Origin: Rhizobium sp. AQ_MP
GTDB lineage: Bacteria > Pseudomonadota > Alphaproteobacteria > Rhizobiales > Rhizobiaceae
NCBI RefSeq assembly: GCF_014237835.1
Contig: NZ_JACJVI010000022.1
Coordinates: forward strand, 1-64,000
Direction of reading: 5' to 3'
Length of the DNA: 64,000 nt
Made by a program: the position numbers and the translations under genes. Under the pieces are notes generated by a model. It was not told the origin of the DNA. It searched no databases and worked only from the letters and a program-made list of their open reading frames with translations. Positions 35,452 through 44,997 of the stretch are shown here, in pieces. Every line of letters begins with the position of its first letter. Within the stretch, counting starts at the first letter, position 1.

Positions 35452-36744
35452 TCAGACGATCCCGCCCGAGCCACCCTTGACCGCCGGACGTTCGGCGGCA
35501 ACGCGGGCCCGGTAGCCGCTCGCACGATAGGTCGCGACAGGGTCGATCGCACCACCGGCCCGACGGCGCGCCTCGGCCAGGATCGGCTCGACATCGGTGC
35601 GATAGGCACGCTTCAGCGTCTCCGTTGCCATCAGCGCGTCATTGTCGGACTGGTAACCTTCGAGCGCAGCACGATCGACCAGAAGCGCCTGCGCATAGGC
35701 GCGGCGGATCTCGTTGGCGCTTGCAATCAGGCTCTCGATCGGGTCCGTCACATTGTGGCTCTGGTCGATCATATGCGCCGGGTGGAAGCCCTTCACGCCG
35801 CGATGCTCGGCATCGACAAGTTCGTTGAAGACGAGGAAGAGGCGGTAGGGCTCGACCGAACCGGCATCCAGATCGTCATCCCCATATTTCGAGTCGTTGA
35901 AGTGGAAGCCGCCAAGCTTGCCGAACTGGATGAGGCGCGCGACGATCATTTCAATGTTAGTGTTCGGCGCATGATGGCCGAGGTCGACGAGGCAATAGGC
36001 CTTCTCACCGAGCGTCTGGGCGATCAGATAGTTGGTGCCCCAGTCCTGCACGACCGTTGAATAGAAGGCCGGCTCGTACATCTTGTGCTCTGAGAACAGC
36101 CGCCAGTCATCCGGCAGCGCCTTGTAGATGTCCCGCATCGCATCGAGATACCGCTCGAACTGGCGGGTGAAATTGCTCTGCCCGGGGAAGTTGGAACCGT
36201 CGCCGATCCACACCGTCAGCGCCTTGGAGCCGAGTGCGGAACCGAGTTCGATGCATTCGATATTGTGCTCGACCGCCTGGCGACGGGTCGCTGCGTCCAC
36301 ATGGCTGAGCGAACCGAACTTGTAGGAATGCGCCTGATCGGCACCATCCGAGAAGGTGTTCGAGTTCATCGCGTCGAAGCCGAGCCCGAGCATACCGGCC
36401 TTGGCCTTCAACTCCTTCGGGGCGGCCTTGTCCCAAGGGATATGCAGCGAGACGGTTGGCGTTGCGCGGGTCAACTGCTGGATCACGCCGCAGTCGTCGA
36501 GCTTGTCGAAGATATGCCGCGGCTCCCCGAGACCGGGAAAGCGGGCAAAGCGCGTGCCGCCTGTGCCGACGCCCCAGGAGGGAACGGCAACGAAGAAGTC
36601 CGCCACCTTCGCCGTTATGGCCTCGATGTCGATCGACTGACGGGAAAGCCTGGCGCCCAGCGCCTCATAGTCGCTCTGATGGGCGCTCTGACGACGCTCG
36701 TTTTCTGCCGCGATGATATCTGCGGCGATCCGGGTCTCGGTCAT
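35452..36744 (-). CDS. rhaI: L-rhamnose isomerase
   Basis: 430 residues starting at an ATG after GGAGG. It belongs to the rhizobial-type catabolic sugar isomerase family that converts L-rhamnose to L-rhamnulose in the cytoplasm. The TIM-barrel metal ligands are visible as SEHKMYEP (Glu), VDLGHHAPNTN (Asp, His) and GGFHFNDSKYGDDDLD (His and Asp cluster). The length fits RhaI of Rhizobium leguminosarum. It is downstream of rhaD on the minus strand, separated by 169 bp that contain a strong hairpin, so the relative level of RhaI may differ from RhaD. It is the second step of the pathway after RhaU-assisted anomer exchange. Confidence 0.94.
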   Translation of the reverse strand: MTETRIAADIIAAENERRQSAHQSDYEALGARLSRQSIDIEAITAKVADFFVAVPSWGVGTGGTRFARFPGLGEPRHIFDKLDDCGVIQQLTRATPTVSLHIPWDKAAPKELKAKAGMLGLGFDAMNSNTFSDGADQAHSYKFGSLSHVDAATRRQAVEHNIECIELGSALGSKALTVWIGDGSNFPGQSNFTRQFERYLDAMRDIYKALPDDWRLFSEHKMYEPAFYSTVVQDWGTNYLIAQTLGEKAYCLVDLGHHAPNTNIEMIVARLIQFGKLGGFHFNDSKYGDDDLDAGSVEPYRLFLVFNELVDAEHRGVKGFHPAHMIDQSHNVTDPIESLIASANEIRRAYAQALLVDRAALEGYQSDNDALMATETLKRAYRTDVEPILAEARRRAGGAIDPVATYRASGYRARVAAERPAVKGGSGGIV

Positions 36745-36811
36745 TTGATCCTCCTTCGCGCATGAAGAACCGTGCTTCAGCGCATCTGTCGCATTTCAGG
36801 GGACATCATGC

Positions 36812-36831
36812 GAGGGGCGCAACCGCCCCTC
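36812..36831. terminator. Intercistronic hairpin between rhaD and rhaI
   Basis: A perfect 8-bp stem, GAGGGGCG-CAAC-CGCCCCTC, lies 82 bp downstream of the rhaD stop and 67 bp upstream of rhaI. No T-run follows on either strand, so it is more likely a partial terminator or mRNA stabiliser than a full stop. A second weaker pairing around GGCGAAACCGCC lies at 36886-36896. Confidence 0.45.
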
Positions 36832-36913
36832 TCCTCCACACCCCATTTCATCCAATCGCCCGAGAGAGCGGCTGACAGCCTCGCGGCGAAACCGCCACGA
36901 GGCTCTTGGGAGG

Positions 36914-39010
36914 TCAGCGGGTGAAACTCTGGGCGTTGCCGGCATCGACATTGATGATGTTGCCGGTCGATTTCGCGGAAAGGTCCGACGCCAGGAAGTA
37001 GATGGCTTCGGCAATGTCTTCCGGGAAGACATTCAGCTTCAGCATCGAGCGGTTGCGATAATGCTCCTCGAGATCAGTGACTTCGATCTTCGAGGAGGCC
37101 GCACGCTGCTCGCGCCACTCGCCGTTCCATATCTTCGAACCGCGCAGCACGGCATCGGGATTGACGGTGTTCACGCGGATGCCAGCTTCCGCACCTTCGA
37201 GCGCCAGGCACCGGGCGAGATGGATCTCGGCAGCTTTCGCCGTGCAATAGGCGGACGCATTCGGCGATGAGGCAAGCCCGTTCTTCGACGCAACGAAGAC
37301 AACGTTGCCGCCAAGCTTCTGACGCCGGAACAGGCGGAAGGCCTCGCGGGAAACGAGGAAATAGCCGGTGGCGAGGATGCTGATATTCTTGTCCCACATG
37401 GCAAGCGTCGTGTCTTCGACCGGCGCCGACGAGGCGATCCCGGCATTCGACACGAGAATGTCCACGCCGCCAAATTCCACACAGGTTTCGGCGAACGCAC
37501 GGATAACCGCATCCTCACGCGTCACGTCGAGCTGGACGGAACGGACCACGTCCGCACCATATCTCTTCGAGAAGTCGGCGACGGTCTGCTCCAGTGCCAC
37601 AGCATCAATATCGGCCAGCACCACGCAGGCGCCTTCCGCCATCAGCCTGTCGGCGGTTGCCCGACCGATACCACCCGCGCCACCGGTGACGAAGGCAACG
37701 CGGCCGGCCAGGCTCTTCGGCTTCGGCATGCGCTGCAACTTTGCCTCTTCGAGCAGCCAGTATTCGATGTCGAAAGCTTCCTGCTCCCCCAGACCCTGAT
37801 ACTCGGAAACCGTCGAGGCCCCGCGCATGACGTTGATAGCGTTGACGTAGAATTCACCGGCAATGCGGGCCGTCGCTTTGTCCTTGGCAAAGGACAGCAT
37901 ACCCACGCCCGGAACCAGAAAGATCACCGGGTTCGGATCGCGGATCGCAGGCGAATTATCGTGTTTGCAGGTATCGTAGTAGCGGGTGTAGTCGGCGCGA
38001 TAGGCTTCGAGCGCCTTGTCCAGACCGGCAAGAACCGCATCGACATCCGGCTTTGCCGGATCGAAATCGACGATCAGCGGTCGGATCTTGGTGCGCAGGA
38101 AATGGTCGGGGCAAGAGGTACCAAGGCTGCCCAGCGGCTGCAGGTTCTTCGAATTGACGAATTCGAGCACGGCATCCTGGTCGTCGAAATGGCCGAGCTT
38201 GCGCTCCGCCCTGCCGATGCGGCCGCGGATCTCGGGCATCAGGCGCGCGGCAATCGCACGACGCTCTTCTGCCGGCAGGCTCTGCGATACCGCGCCGCCG
38301 AAGATCGTCTTGCCTTCCGTCTCCTTGGCAAACCACGCGATCGCCTTGTTGATGATCTCGAGCGTCAGCAGGTAGCAATCCTTGGCGTCGTTTGCCCAGG
38401 TGAACAAGCCATGGCTTTCGAGCACGACGCCCTTGGCGGTCGGATTGGCCCTCACGAAGGCTTCAAGATCAAGGCCGAGCTGGAAACCGGGACGGCGCCA
38501 GGGCAGCCAGCCGATCTCCGAGCCGAAGATCTCTTCAGTCAATTCCTTCGAATTCTTCGAGGCCGCAATCGCGATGATCGCGTCCGGATGCATGTGATCG
38601 ACATGCGTGAACGGCACGAAACCATGCAGCGGCGTATCGATCGAGGCCGCGCGCGGATTGAGGTTGAAGGTGCAATGCGGCAGGAAGCCGACCATGCGGT
38701 CTTCGTCATGCACACCCTTGTAGATGCCCTTCAGGGCTTCGAGCTTCTCCTGATAGAGTGTCGCAAAGCCATCGAGCTTGATCGTTCCGACGTCACCGCC
38801 TGAGCCCTTGACCCAGAGCACCTTGACCTTCTCACCGGTCAGCGGATCGATCTCCATCACCTTGGCGGAGGTGTTGCCGCCACCATAATTGGTGATGCGC
38901 TTGTCGGCGCCCAAGAGATTGGAACGATAAAGAAGCTTGCCGGGCTCATCCAGCTTTGCCGCGTGGGCATCATCCCAACGGTTTTCGAGAAGGCGGGTGT
39001 GGCCCGTCAT
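36914..39010 (-). CDS. rhaD: Bifunctional rhamnulose-1-phosphate aldolase / lactaldehyde dehydrogenase (SDR)
   Basis: 698 residues from ATG 39010 with GGGAGG ahead. The N-terminal ~400 residues form a class II aldolase domain (NYGGGNTSAKV, catalytic region FLPHCTFNLNP, metal-site HVDHMHPDA). The C-terminal ~270 form a short-chain dehydrogenase with VTGGAGGIGRATADRL, the SNAG motif and the YCTAKAA catalytic Tyr-x-x-x-Lys. Together they split L-rhamnulose 1-phosphate to dihydroxyacetone phosphate and L-lactaldehyde and oxidise the latter. The fused form is the standard rhizobial RhaD, and length matches. It is the first gene of the minus-strand rhaDI unit, divergent from rhaR across the large inverted repeat. 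Confidence 0.95.
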   Translation of the reverse strand: MTGHTRLLENRWDDAHAAKLDEPGKLLYRSNLLGADKRITNYGGGNTSAKVMEIDPLTGEKVKVLWVKGSGGDVGTIKLDGFATLYQEKLEALKGIYKGVHDEDRMVGFLPHCTFNLNPRAASIDTPLHGFVPFTHVDHMHPDAIIAIAASKNSKELTEEIFGSEIGWLPWRRPGFQLGLDLEAFVRANPTAKGVVLESHGLFTWANDAKDCYLLTLEIINKAIAWFAKETEGKTIFGGAVSQSLPAEERRAIAARLMPEIRGRIGRAERKLGHFDDQDAVLEFVNSKNLQPLGSLGTSCPDHFLRTKIRPLIVDFDPAKPDVDAVLAGLDKALEAYRADYTRYYDTCKHDNSPAIRDPNPVIFLVPGVGMLSFAKDKATARIAGEFYVNAINVMRGASTVSEYQGLGEQEAFDIEYWLLEEAKLQRMPKPKSLAGRVAFVTGGAGGIGRATADRLMAEGACVVLADIDAVALEQTVADFSKRYGADVVRSVQLDVTREDAVIRAFAETCVEFGGVDILVSNAGIASSAPVEDTTLAMWDKNISILATGYFLVSREAFRLFRRQKLGGNVVFVASKNGLASSPNASAYCTAKAAEIHLARCLALEGAEAGIRVNTVNPDAVLRGSKIWNGEWREQRAASSKIEVTDLEEHYRNRSMLKLNVFPEDIAEAIYFLASDLSAKSTGNIINVDAGNAQSFTR

Positions 39011-39097
39011 GACATCCTCCCTGCAATGGTTTTGATGAGCGGTCGGTGACGGCTCATCTCCTTCTTGTTCGCAGGTATCGCGCAGCCATCCTGCGAT

Positions 39098-39170
39098 TGT
39101 CAATCAGTTTCGATCATTTCTTTTCATTGTGCGATGCAATATAATTATTTTTGATCGTTTCTGATTGACA
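39098..39170. promoter_or_regulatory. Candidate RhaR operator, 19-bp inverted repeat arms
   Basis: The left arm TGTCAATCAGTTTCGATCA (39098-39116) and right arm TGATCGTTTCTGATTGACA (39152-39170) are inverted copies matching at 16 of 19 positions, 35 bp apart. They flank the rhaD/rhaR divergent promoters. DeoR-type repressors such as GlpR bind inverted TTTCG-type halves, and TTTCGATCATTTC here contains one. RhaR is the obvious ligand, controlling both units. Confidence 0.65.
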
Positions 39171-39211
39171 GCGTAAAAACATTACGAATAAATCACCGTC
39201 AGGAGGAACCC

Positions 39212-40024
39212 ATGCACGAACGCGAACGCCATCGCATTATTCTGAGCGCGATCCAGGAAAAGCCTGTGATCACGGTGCAGGATATTGCCGAGCTGACCGA
39301 GGCTTCAGAAGCCACGATCCGCCGGGATATCGCCTCTCTTCACGTGCAGGGAAAGCTGAGGCGCGTCCGTGGTGGCGCCGAGGCAGTCCACCCTCCGCAG
39401 CTCGGAAATCTTGCCGCTCGCCCCTTCCGCGTGTCCGAATCGGTCAACATCGATAAGAAACGCGCAATTGCGCGCGCAGCGGTCGATCTCTGCGAAGAAG
39501 GTGATTCGATCATCATCAACGGTGGCACCACCACCTTCCAGATGGTGCATTTCATGTCGGCCCGGCGCCTGCAGGTGATGACAAACTCTTTCGCCATTGC
39601 CGAGCACCTGGTGAAGCACTCGAAATGCACGGTTTCGGTTCCCGGCGGCGCGATCTATCGCGACCAGAGCCTCATCCTGTCGCCTTTCGACAATGATGCG
39701 ATCCGCAATTTCTACGCCCGCCGCATTTTCATCGGCGCGCAGGGCATCAATGCACTCGGTGTGATGGAGTCTGACGCACTCGTCATCCAGAGCGAACAGA
39801 AGCTGGTGCGCCAGGCCGAAGAGCTGATTGTCATGGTGGACTCCAGCAAGTTCGCCAAGCGTTCAAGCCTGATCCTGTGCGCGCTCGACAAGGTGTCAAC
39901 GATCATCACCGATGACGGAATTTCCGACGAGGCGGCCGCCATGGTCACCGACGCCGGCGTGAAGCTCATTTCCGTGAAGCCGATGGCTTCGTCGGCAAGG
40001 GAGGATACCTCTTCGGTCGCCTAG
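39212..40024 (+). CDS. rhaR: DeoR-family regulator RhaR
   Basis: 270 residues with GGAGG 6 nt ahead of the start. N-terminal DeoR helix-turn-helix (residues 6-60: VQDIAELTEASEATIRRDIASLHVQGKLRRVRGGA) and a DeoR C-terminal sugar-phosphate sensing domain (GDSIIINGGTTTFQMV, VMVDSSKF). In R. leguminosarum the first gene of this operon is rhaR, whose product is the negative regulator of the rha genes. It lies ahead of rhaS by 51 bp and is divergent from rhaDI. The large inverted repeat upstream is its probable target, and the effector is likely a rhamnose pathway sugar phosphate. Confidence 0.94.
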   Translation: MHERERHRIILSAIQEKPVITVQDIAELTEASEATIRRDIASLHVQGKLRRVRGGAEAVHPPQLGNLAARPFRVSESVNIDKKRAIARAAVDLCEEGDSIIINGGTTTFQMVHFMSARRLQVMTNSFAIAEHLVKHSKCTVSVPGGAIYRDQSLILSPFDNDAIRNFYARRIFIGAQGINALGVMESDALVIQSEQKLVRQAEELIVMVDSSKFAKRSSLILCALDKVSTIITDDGISDEAAAMVTDAGVKLISVKPMASSAREDTSSVA

Positions 40025-40075
40025 AGGAGGCGCCGGGAGGGAGAGGTAAGCAGCTCATCAACCTGGGAGGATAAT

Positions 40076-41071
40076 ATGAAACTGACAAAAATGTTGCTGG
40101 CCGGTGCAGCGATTGCACTCGCAGCCATGGGCTCGGCCGCACAGGCCGCCGACATGAAGATCGCGCTCGTGGTCAAGTCGCTCGGCATCGGCTTCTTTGA
40201 AGCTGCCAACAAGGGCGCGCAGGAAGCAGCCAAGGAACTCGGCGGCGTGGAAGTGATTTACACCGGCCCGACCTCGACCACAGCCGAAGGCCAGATCGAA
40301 GTCATCAACTCGCTGATCGCTCAGGGCGTCGATGCCATCGCAATCTCGGCAAACGATCCGGATGCAGTTGTCCCGGCCCTCAAGAAGGCCATGGACCGCG
40401 GCATCAAGGTCATCTCCTGGGATTCGGGCGTAGCGCCCGAAGGCCGTATCATGCACTTGAACCCGTCGTCCAACGCGCTGATCGGCAAGATGTGCCTGCA
40501 GCTCGCCGCCAACCATCTCGAAGGTGGCAAGGGTGACTTCGCGATCCTGTCCGCCACCACCACCTCGACCAACCAGAACATCTGGATCGAGGAAATGAAG
40601 GCACAGCTGAAGGACTTCCCCGGCCTCAATCTCGCGACCACCGTTTATGGTGACGACCTCGCCGACAAGAGCTACCGAGAAGCCAATGGTCTCCTGACTT
40701 CGCAGCCGAACGTCAAGGTCATCGTTGCCCCGACGACCGTCGGCGTTCTCGCAGCGTCCCAGGCTGTCAAGGATGCCGGCAAGATCGGCCAAGTCTACGT
40801 AACCGGCCTTGGCCTCCCCTCCGAAATGGCGGGCGCCATCAAGTCCGGAGCAACGAAGGAATTCGCCATCTGGAACCCGATCGACCTCGGCTACTCGGCA
40901 ACCCAGATCGCCTATCGCATCGTCAAGGGCGAAACCGATGCCGCTCCAGGTTCGGAAATCGAAGCCGGCCGCATGGGCAAGATCAAGGTTGGCGACAACG
41001 GCGAAGCCGCGATGGCCGATCCCTTTGTCTACAACGCCTCGAACATCGAGGAATTCTCCAAGATCTTCTGA
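40076..41071 (+). CDS. rhaS: Rhamnose ABC importer, periplasmic binding protein
   Basis: 331 residues with GGGAGG 7 nt upstream. A clean signal peptide (positive MKLTK, hydrophobic AGAAIALAAMG) with cleavage after AAQA gives a mature protein beginning ADMKIALVVKS. The body is a Peripla_BP_4 sugar binding protein: GFFEAANKGAQEAAKELGG, VDAIAISANDPDAVVPALKKA, and a C-terminal segment GEAAMADPFVYNASNIEEF. It captures L-rhamnose for RhaTPQ. The CUT2-type operon with mutarotase and kinase matches the R. leguminosarum rhaRSTPQUK order. Confidence 0.94.
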   Translation: MKLTKMLLAGAAIALAAMGSAAQAADMKIALVVKSLGIGFFEAANKGAQEAAKELGGVEVIYTGPTSTTAEGQIEVINSLIAQGVDAIAISANDPDAVVPALKKAMDRGIKVISWDSGVAPEGRIMHLNPSSNALIGKMCLQLAANHLEGGKGDFAILSATTTSTNQNIWIEEMKAQLKDFPGLNLATTVYGDDLADKSYREANGLLTSQPNVKVIVAPTTVGVLAASQAVKDAGKIGQVYVTGLGLPSEMAGAIKSGATKEFAIWNPIDLGYSATQIAYRIVKGETDAAPGSEIEAGRMGKIKVGDNGEAAMADPFVYNASNIEEFSKIF

Positions 41072-41132
41072 TCTCGGCGAACCAGACCCGGCGGCCAAAG
41101 CCGCCGGGATTTTCCTTCAGTCGGTAAGTAAG

Positions 41133-42668
41133 ATGATGACCGTTCAATCTGCCAAGCTTGCGGCGGGCGCGATCCCGGCTGGCGAGCCTATTCTCGAAAT
41201 GCGGGGCATTTCCCAGATCTTCCCGGGCGTCAAAGCTCTGGATCAGGTGAATATTGCCCTCTATCCGGGCAAGGTGACCGCGCTGATCGGCGAGAACGGC
41301 GCCGGCAAGTCGACGCTCGTCAAAATTCTGACCGGCATCTATCGCCCAAACGAAGGTGAGATCCTGATCAACGGCAAGCCGACCACATTTGCCAATGCCC
41401 AGGAAGCCATTGATGCAGGCGTCACCGCCATCCACCAGGAAACCGTGCTGTTCGACGAACTCACCGTTGGCGAAAACATCTTTCTCGGCCACGCGCCGCG
41501 TACCCGCTTCGGGCTGATCGACTGGCGCACCATCAATGAGCGGTCCCGGGAACTGATGAAGGCGCTGGAAAGCGACATCGACCCGACTACCAAGCTCAAG
41601 GACTTCTCGATCGCCCAGCGCCATCTGGTCGCGATCGCCCGCGCACTCTCCGTCGATGCCCGCATCGTCATCATGGACGAACCGACAGCCGCCTTGTCGC
41701 GCAAGGAGATCGACGATCTCTTCCGCATCGTCGAGGGCCTGAAGCGCCAGGGCAAAGCCATCCTTTTCATCAGCCACAAGTTCGATGAACTCTACGAGAT
41801 CGCGGACAACTACGCCGTCTTCCGGGATGGCCGCATGGTCGGCTCCGGCGTTCTCAAGGACACGCCCCAGGACGAGATCGTCCGCATGATGGTCGGACGC
41901 GACGTGCACGATGTCTTCCCGAAGACCGAGGCCGTGATCGGTGCACCGGTCCTCAGTGTCGTGGGCTACAGCCACGAAACCGAATTCCGCGATATCAGCT
42001 TCACCTTGCGCAAGGGCGAGATCCTCGGCGTCTACGGCCTGATCGGTGCCGGCCGCTCGGAACTCTGCCAGTCGATCTTCGGTATTAACAGGCCGAAATC
42101 CGGCAGGCTTGAACTCGAAGGTCGCGATATCACGATCCGCAACACCTCCGATGCGATCACGGCCGGCATCGTCTATGTGCCCGAGGAACGTGGTCGCCAT
42201 GGTCTGGCGCTGGAACTGCCGATCTACCAGAACATGTCGCTGCCCTCGCTGATCCGCACCTCGGTGGCAGGCTTCCTGAAGGCGACAAACGAATTGAAGC
42301 TTGCGCGCCGCTTTGCCGAACGGCTCGACCTGCGCGCGGCGGCCCTCTCGGTGCCCGTCGGCACGCTCTCGGGCGGCAACCAGCAGAAGGTCGTGATCGG
42401 CAAGTGGCTCGCCACCTCGCCCAAGGTCATCATTCTCGACGAACCGACCAAGGGCATCGACATCGGTTCCAAGGCCGCCGTCCACGCCTTCATCTCGGAA
42501 CTCGCAAGCGAAGGCCTTTCGATCATCATGATCTCGTCCGAACTGCCCGAAATCCTCGGCATGTCGGATCGCGTCATGGTCATGCGCGAGGGCCTGCAGG
42601 CCGGCATCTTCGAGCGCGAAGGCCTGACCGCAGAGACGCTAGTGCGCGCCGCCACCGGCAATGCGTGA
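41133..42668 (+). CDS. rhaT: Rhamnose ABC importer, CUT2 double ATPase
   Basis: 511 residues from ATG 41133 (a second ATG follows directly). Two ATPase domains: the first with GENGAGKSTLVKIL and MDEPTAALS, the second with the divergent P-loop GLIGAGRSEL usual in CUT2 systems, signature LSGGNQQK and LDEPTKGID. The frame is open 108 codons upstream, but that part overlaps rhaS and lacks a site. It powers the RhaP/RhaQ permease. In R. leguminosarum import by this transporter also depends on the kinase RhaK, so coupling to the last operon gene is expected here. Confidence 0.94.
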   Translation: MMTVQSAKLAAGAIPAGEPILEMRGISQIFPGVKALDQVNIALYPGKVTALIGENGAGKSTLVKILTGIYRPNEGEILINGKPTTFANAQEAIDAGVTAIHQETVLFDELTVGENIFLGHAPRTRFGLIDWRTINERSRELMKALESDIDPTTKLKDFSIAQRHLVAIARALSVDARIVIMDEPTAALSRKEIDDLFRIVEGLKRQGKAILFISHKFDELYEIADNYAVFRDGRMVGSGVLKDTPQDEIVRMMVGRDVHDVFPKTEAVIGAPVLSVVGYSHETEFRDISFTLRKGEILGVYGLIGAGRSELCQSIFGINRPKSGRLELEGRDITIRNTSDAITAGIVYVPEERGRHGLALELPIYQNMSLPSLIRTSVAGFLKATNELKLARRFAERLDLRAAALSVPVGTLSGGNQQKVVIGKWLATSPKVIILDEPTKGIDIGSKAAVHAFISELASEGLSIIMISSELPEILGMSDRVMVMREGLQAGIFEREGLTAETLVRAATGNA

Positions 42669-42677
42669 GGAATGACA

Positions 42678-43670
42678 ATGCAGAACCTTTTGAAAAACCG
42701 GGAAATGCTGCTTAGTCTGATCATCATCGGCATGATCCTCGGCTTCACCACCCGCGCGCCCAATTTCGCCAACCCGGACAATCTGGTCACGATCTTCAAC
42801 GACACCTCGATCCTGATCATCCTGGCACTCGGCCAGATGGTCGTGATCCTGACCAAGTCGATCGACCTCTCGGTGGCCGCCAATCTGGCTTTCACGGGCA
42901 TGGCGGTTGCCATGCTCGACAGCGCCTATCCGGGCCTGCCGCTGGCACTCCTCGTGCTCATTGCGATCGGCATTGGGGCCGCCCTTGGCGCGATCAACGG
43001 CTTCCTCGTCTGGGCTCTGCAGATCCCACCGATCGTCGTTACGCTCGGCACGCTGACCATCTATCGCGGCATGAGCTTCGTGCTCTCGGGCGGCGCCTGG
43101 GTCAATGCCCACCAGATGCAGCCGGACTTCCTCGGCGTACCGCGCCTGCCGGTGCTGGGGCTGCCGATCCTCTCCTGGGTCGCGATCGCGGTCATCCTGC
43201 TCGTCGGCTTCATTCTCGCCCGCACCGCCTTCGGTCGCTCGACCTATGCCGCCGGCGGCAATCCGGTCGCGGCCATCTATGCCGGCATTGATGTCGGTCG
43301 CGCCCGCTTCCTGGCCTTCGTGCTCTCCGGGGCGCTTGCCGGCCTCTCCGGTTACCTCTGGGTCTCGCGTTATGCGGTCGCCTATGTCGATATCGCCGCC
43401 GGCTTCGAACTCGATAGCGTCGCGGCCTGCGTCATCGGCGGCATCTCGATTGCAGGTGGCATCGGCACCGTGATCGGCACGGTCTTGGGCGCACTCTTCC
43501 TCGGGGTCATCAAGAATGCGCTCCCCGTCATCGGCATCTCGCCCTTCGCGCAGATGGCGATCTCGGGCATCGTCATCGTGCTCGCCGTTGTCTTCAACGC
43601 CCGCGCCGAAGCCAAAAAGGGCCGCATCATCCTGCGTGACCGCGCAGCCGGAAAGGAGGCGACCGCATGA
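42678..43670 (+). CDS. rhaP: Rhamnose ABC importer permease RhaP
   Basis: 330 residues from ATG 42678 (an ATG at 42672 directly abuts the GAGGA site, so the second fits better). A CUT2 BPD_transp_2 permease with eight or more helices and the conserved LGQMVVILTKSIDLSVAANLAF stretch and the AAGGNPVAAIYAGIDVGRARFLAFVLSG segment. It pairs with RhaQ as a heterodimeric channel and is 9 bp after the ATPase gene stop. Its end overlaps rhaQ by 4 bp. Confidence 0.93.
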   Translation: MQNLLKNREMLLSLIIIGMILGFTTRAPNFANPDNLVTIFNDTSILIILALGQMVVILTKSIDLSVAANLAFTGMAVAMLDSAYPGLPLALLVLIAIGIGAALGAINGFLVWALQIPPIVVTLGTLTIYRGMSFVLSGGAWVNAHQMQPDFLGVPRLPVLGLPILSWVAIAVILLVGFILARTAFGRSTYAAGGNPVAAIYAGIDVGRARFLAFVLSGALAGLSGYLWVSRYAVAYVDIAAGFELDSVAACVIGGISIAGGIGTVIGTVLGALFLGVIKNALPVIGISPFAQMAISGIVIVLAVVFNARAEAKKGRIILRDRAAGKEATA

Positions 43671-44677
43671 GCACTGCAACCGAACACACCAAGCGCGTCA
43701 TTCCCGACCGGCTCGAAACACCGTTTCGCCGACTGCTCGGCAGCTGGGAAGTCCTGCTCTTCTGCGTGGCGGTGCTGATCTTCATCGCCAATTCGCTGGC
43801 CTCGCCCTACTTCCTGAATGCCTGGAACCTGTCGGACGCCACCTTCAACTTCACCGAAAAGGCGCTGATCGCCTTTGCCATGGCGCTTCTGATCATTGCC
43901 GGAGAGATCGACCTCTCGGTTGCCGCGATCATTGCGCTCGCCTCGACGGCCATGGGCTATGCCGCACAGCTCGGCGTCGGTGCGCCCGGTCTGGTCGCGA
44001 TCGGGATCACCACCGGCCTTGCCTGCGGCGCCTTCAACGGATTGCTCGTTGCCGGCCTAAAGCTGCCCTCGATCGTCGTGACGATCGGCACGATGAGCCT
44101 TTTCCGCGGCATCTCCTATGTCATGCTCGGCGACCAGGCCTTCGGTAAATATCCGTCGGAATTCGCCTATTTCGGACAGGGCTATGTCTTCTGGGTCTTC
44201 TCCTTCGAGTTCGTCCTCTTCCTGGTGATGGCCGTCATTTTCGCCATCCTCCTGCACCGGACAAATTTCGGCCGCCATGTCTATGTCATCGGCAACAACC
44301 CGCATGCCGCACGTTTCTCCGGTATCCCGGTCGAGCGGGTCAAATTCATCCTTTTCCTGCTGACCGGCCTGATGAGCGGTATCGCCGCCGTCTGCCTGAC
44401 CTCGCGCCTCGGCTCGACCCGTCCCTCGATCGCTCAAGGCTGGGAGCTTGAAGTCGTCACCATGGTCGTGCTCGGCGGCGTCTCCATCCTCGGCGGTTCG
44501 GGCACAATCGTCGGCGTCGTCATCGCCGCCTTCGTCATGGGCCTCGTCACCTTCGGCCTTGGCCTGCTCAACGTGCCGGGGATCGTTATGTCGATCTTCA
44601 TCGGCCTGCTCTTGATCATCACCATTGCCCTGCCGATCGTCGCCCGCCGGATCAAGCATGCGAGGAACGCACAATGA
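43667..44677 (+). CDS. rhaQ: Rhamnose ABC importer permease RhaQ
   Basis: 336 residues, ATG overlapping the rhaP stop (ATGA). Same CUT2 permease family: LIIAGEIDLSVAAIIALASTAMGYAA near residue 80 and VIGNNPHAARFSGIPVERVKFILFLLTG near 210. It is about 30 percent similar to RhaP by eye, as expected for paralogous subunits of a heterodimer. The C-terminus ends in a basic tail after the last helix (PIVARRIKHARNAQ). Its stop overlaps the rhaU start by 4 bp. Confidence 0.93.
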   Translation: MSTATEHTKRVIPDRLETPFRRLLGSWEVLLFCVAVLIFIANSLASPYFLNAWNLSDATFNFTEKALIAFAMALLIIAGEIDLSVAAIIALASTAMGYAAQLGVGAPGLVAIGITTGLACGAFNGLLVAGLKLPSIVVTIGTMSLFRGISYVMLGDQAFGKYPSEFAYFGQGYVFWVFSFEFVLFLVMAVIFAILLHRTNFGRHVYVIGNNPHAARFSGIPVERVKFILFLLTGLMSGIAAVCLTSRLGSTRPSIAQGWELEVVTMVVLGGVSILGGSGTIVGVVIAAFVMGLVTFGLGLLNVPGIVMSIFIGLLLIITIALPIVARRIKHARNAQ

Positions 44678-44997
44678 GCGAGACCGAACGCCACGTCTTC
44701 AAGATGAAGCTCAATCCCGGCATGGAAGCCGAATACAGGAAGCGGCATGACGAGATCTGGCCTGATCTCGTCGACCTCCTGCATGATGCCGGCATCAACG
44801 ACTACACGATCCATCTCGATCCCGAGACAAACCTTTTGATCGGCGTTCTCACGCGCACCAAGACGCACAAGATGGCCGACTTGCCCTCTCACCCGGTGAT
44901 GAAGCGCTGGTGGGCCCATATGGCGGATATCATGGCCACCAACCCCGACAATTCACCCTGGGCCGTCGATCTGAAACCCGTCTTCTACATGCCATGA
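44674..44997 (+). CDS. rhaU: L-rhamnose mutarotase
   Basis: 107 residues, a compact alpha-beta barrel-like protein that interconverts alpha and beta anomers of L-rhamnose. The sequence carries the family signature YRKRHDEIWPDL (His at about 25), DYTIHLDPETNLLIGVL and RWWAHMADIM, and the ending LKPVFYMP. It lies between the permease and kinase genes, overlapping both by 4 bp. The E. coli counterpart is RhaM; the rhizobial name RhaU is used here. It supplies the anomer preferred by RhaI. Confidence 0.93.
   Translation: MSETERHVFKMKLNPGMEAEYRKRHDEIWPDLVDLLHDAGINDYTIHLDPETNLLIGVLTRTKTHKMADLPSHPVMKRWWAHMADIMATNPDNSPWAVDLKPVFYMP

Noticed and set aside
40983..42485. 500-codon minus-strand open frame
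   Set aside because: Antisense shadow of rhaT, whose ATPase motifs are unmistakable.
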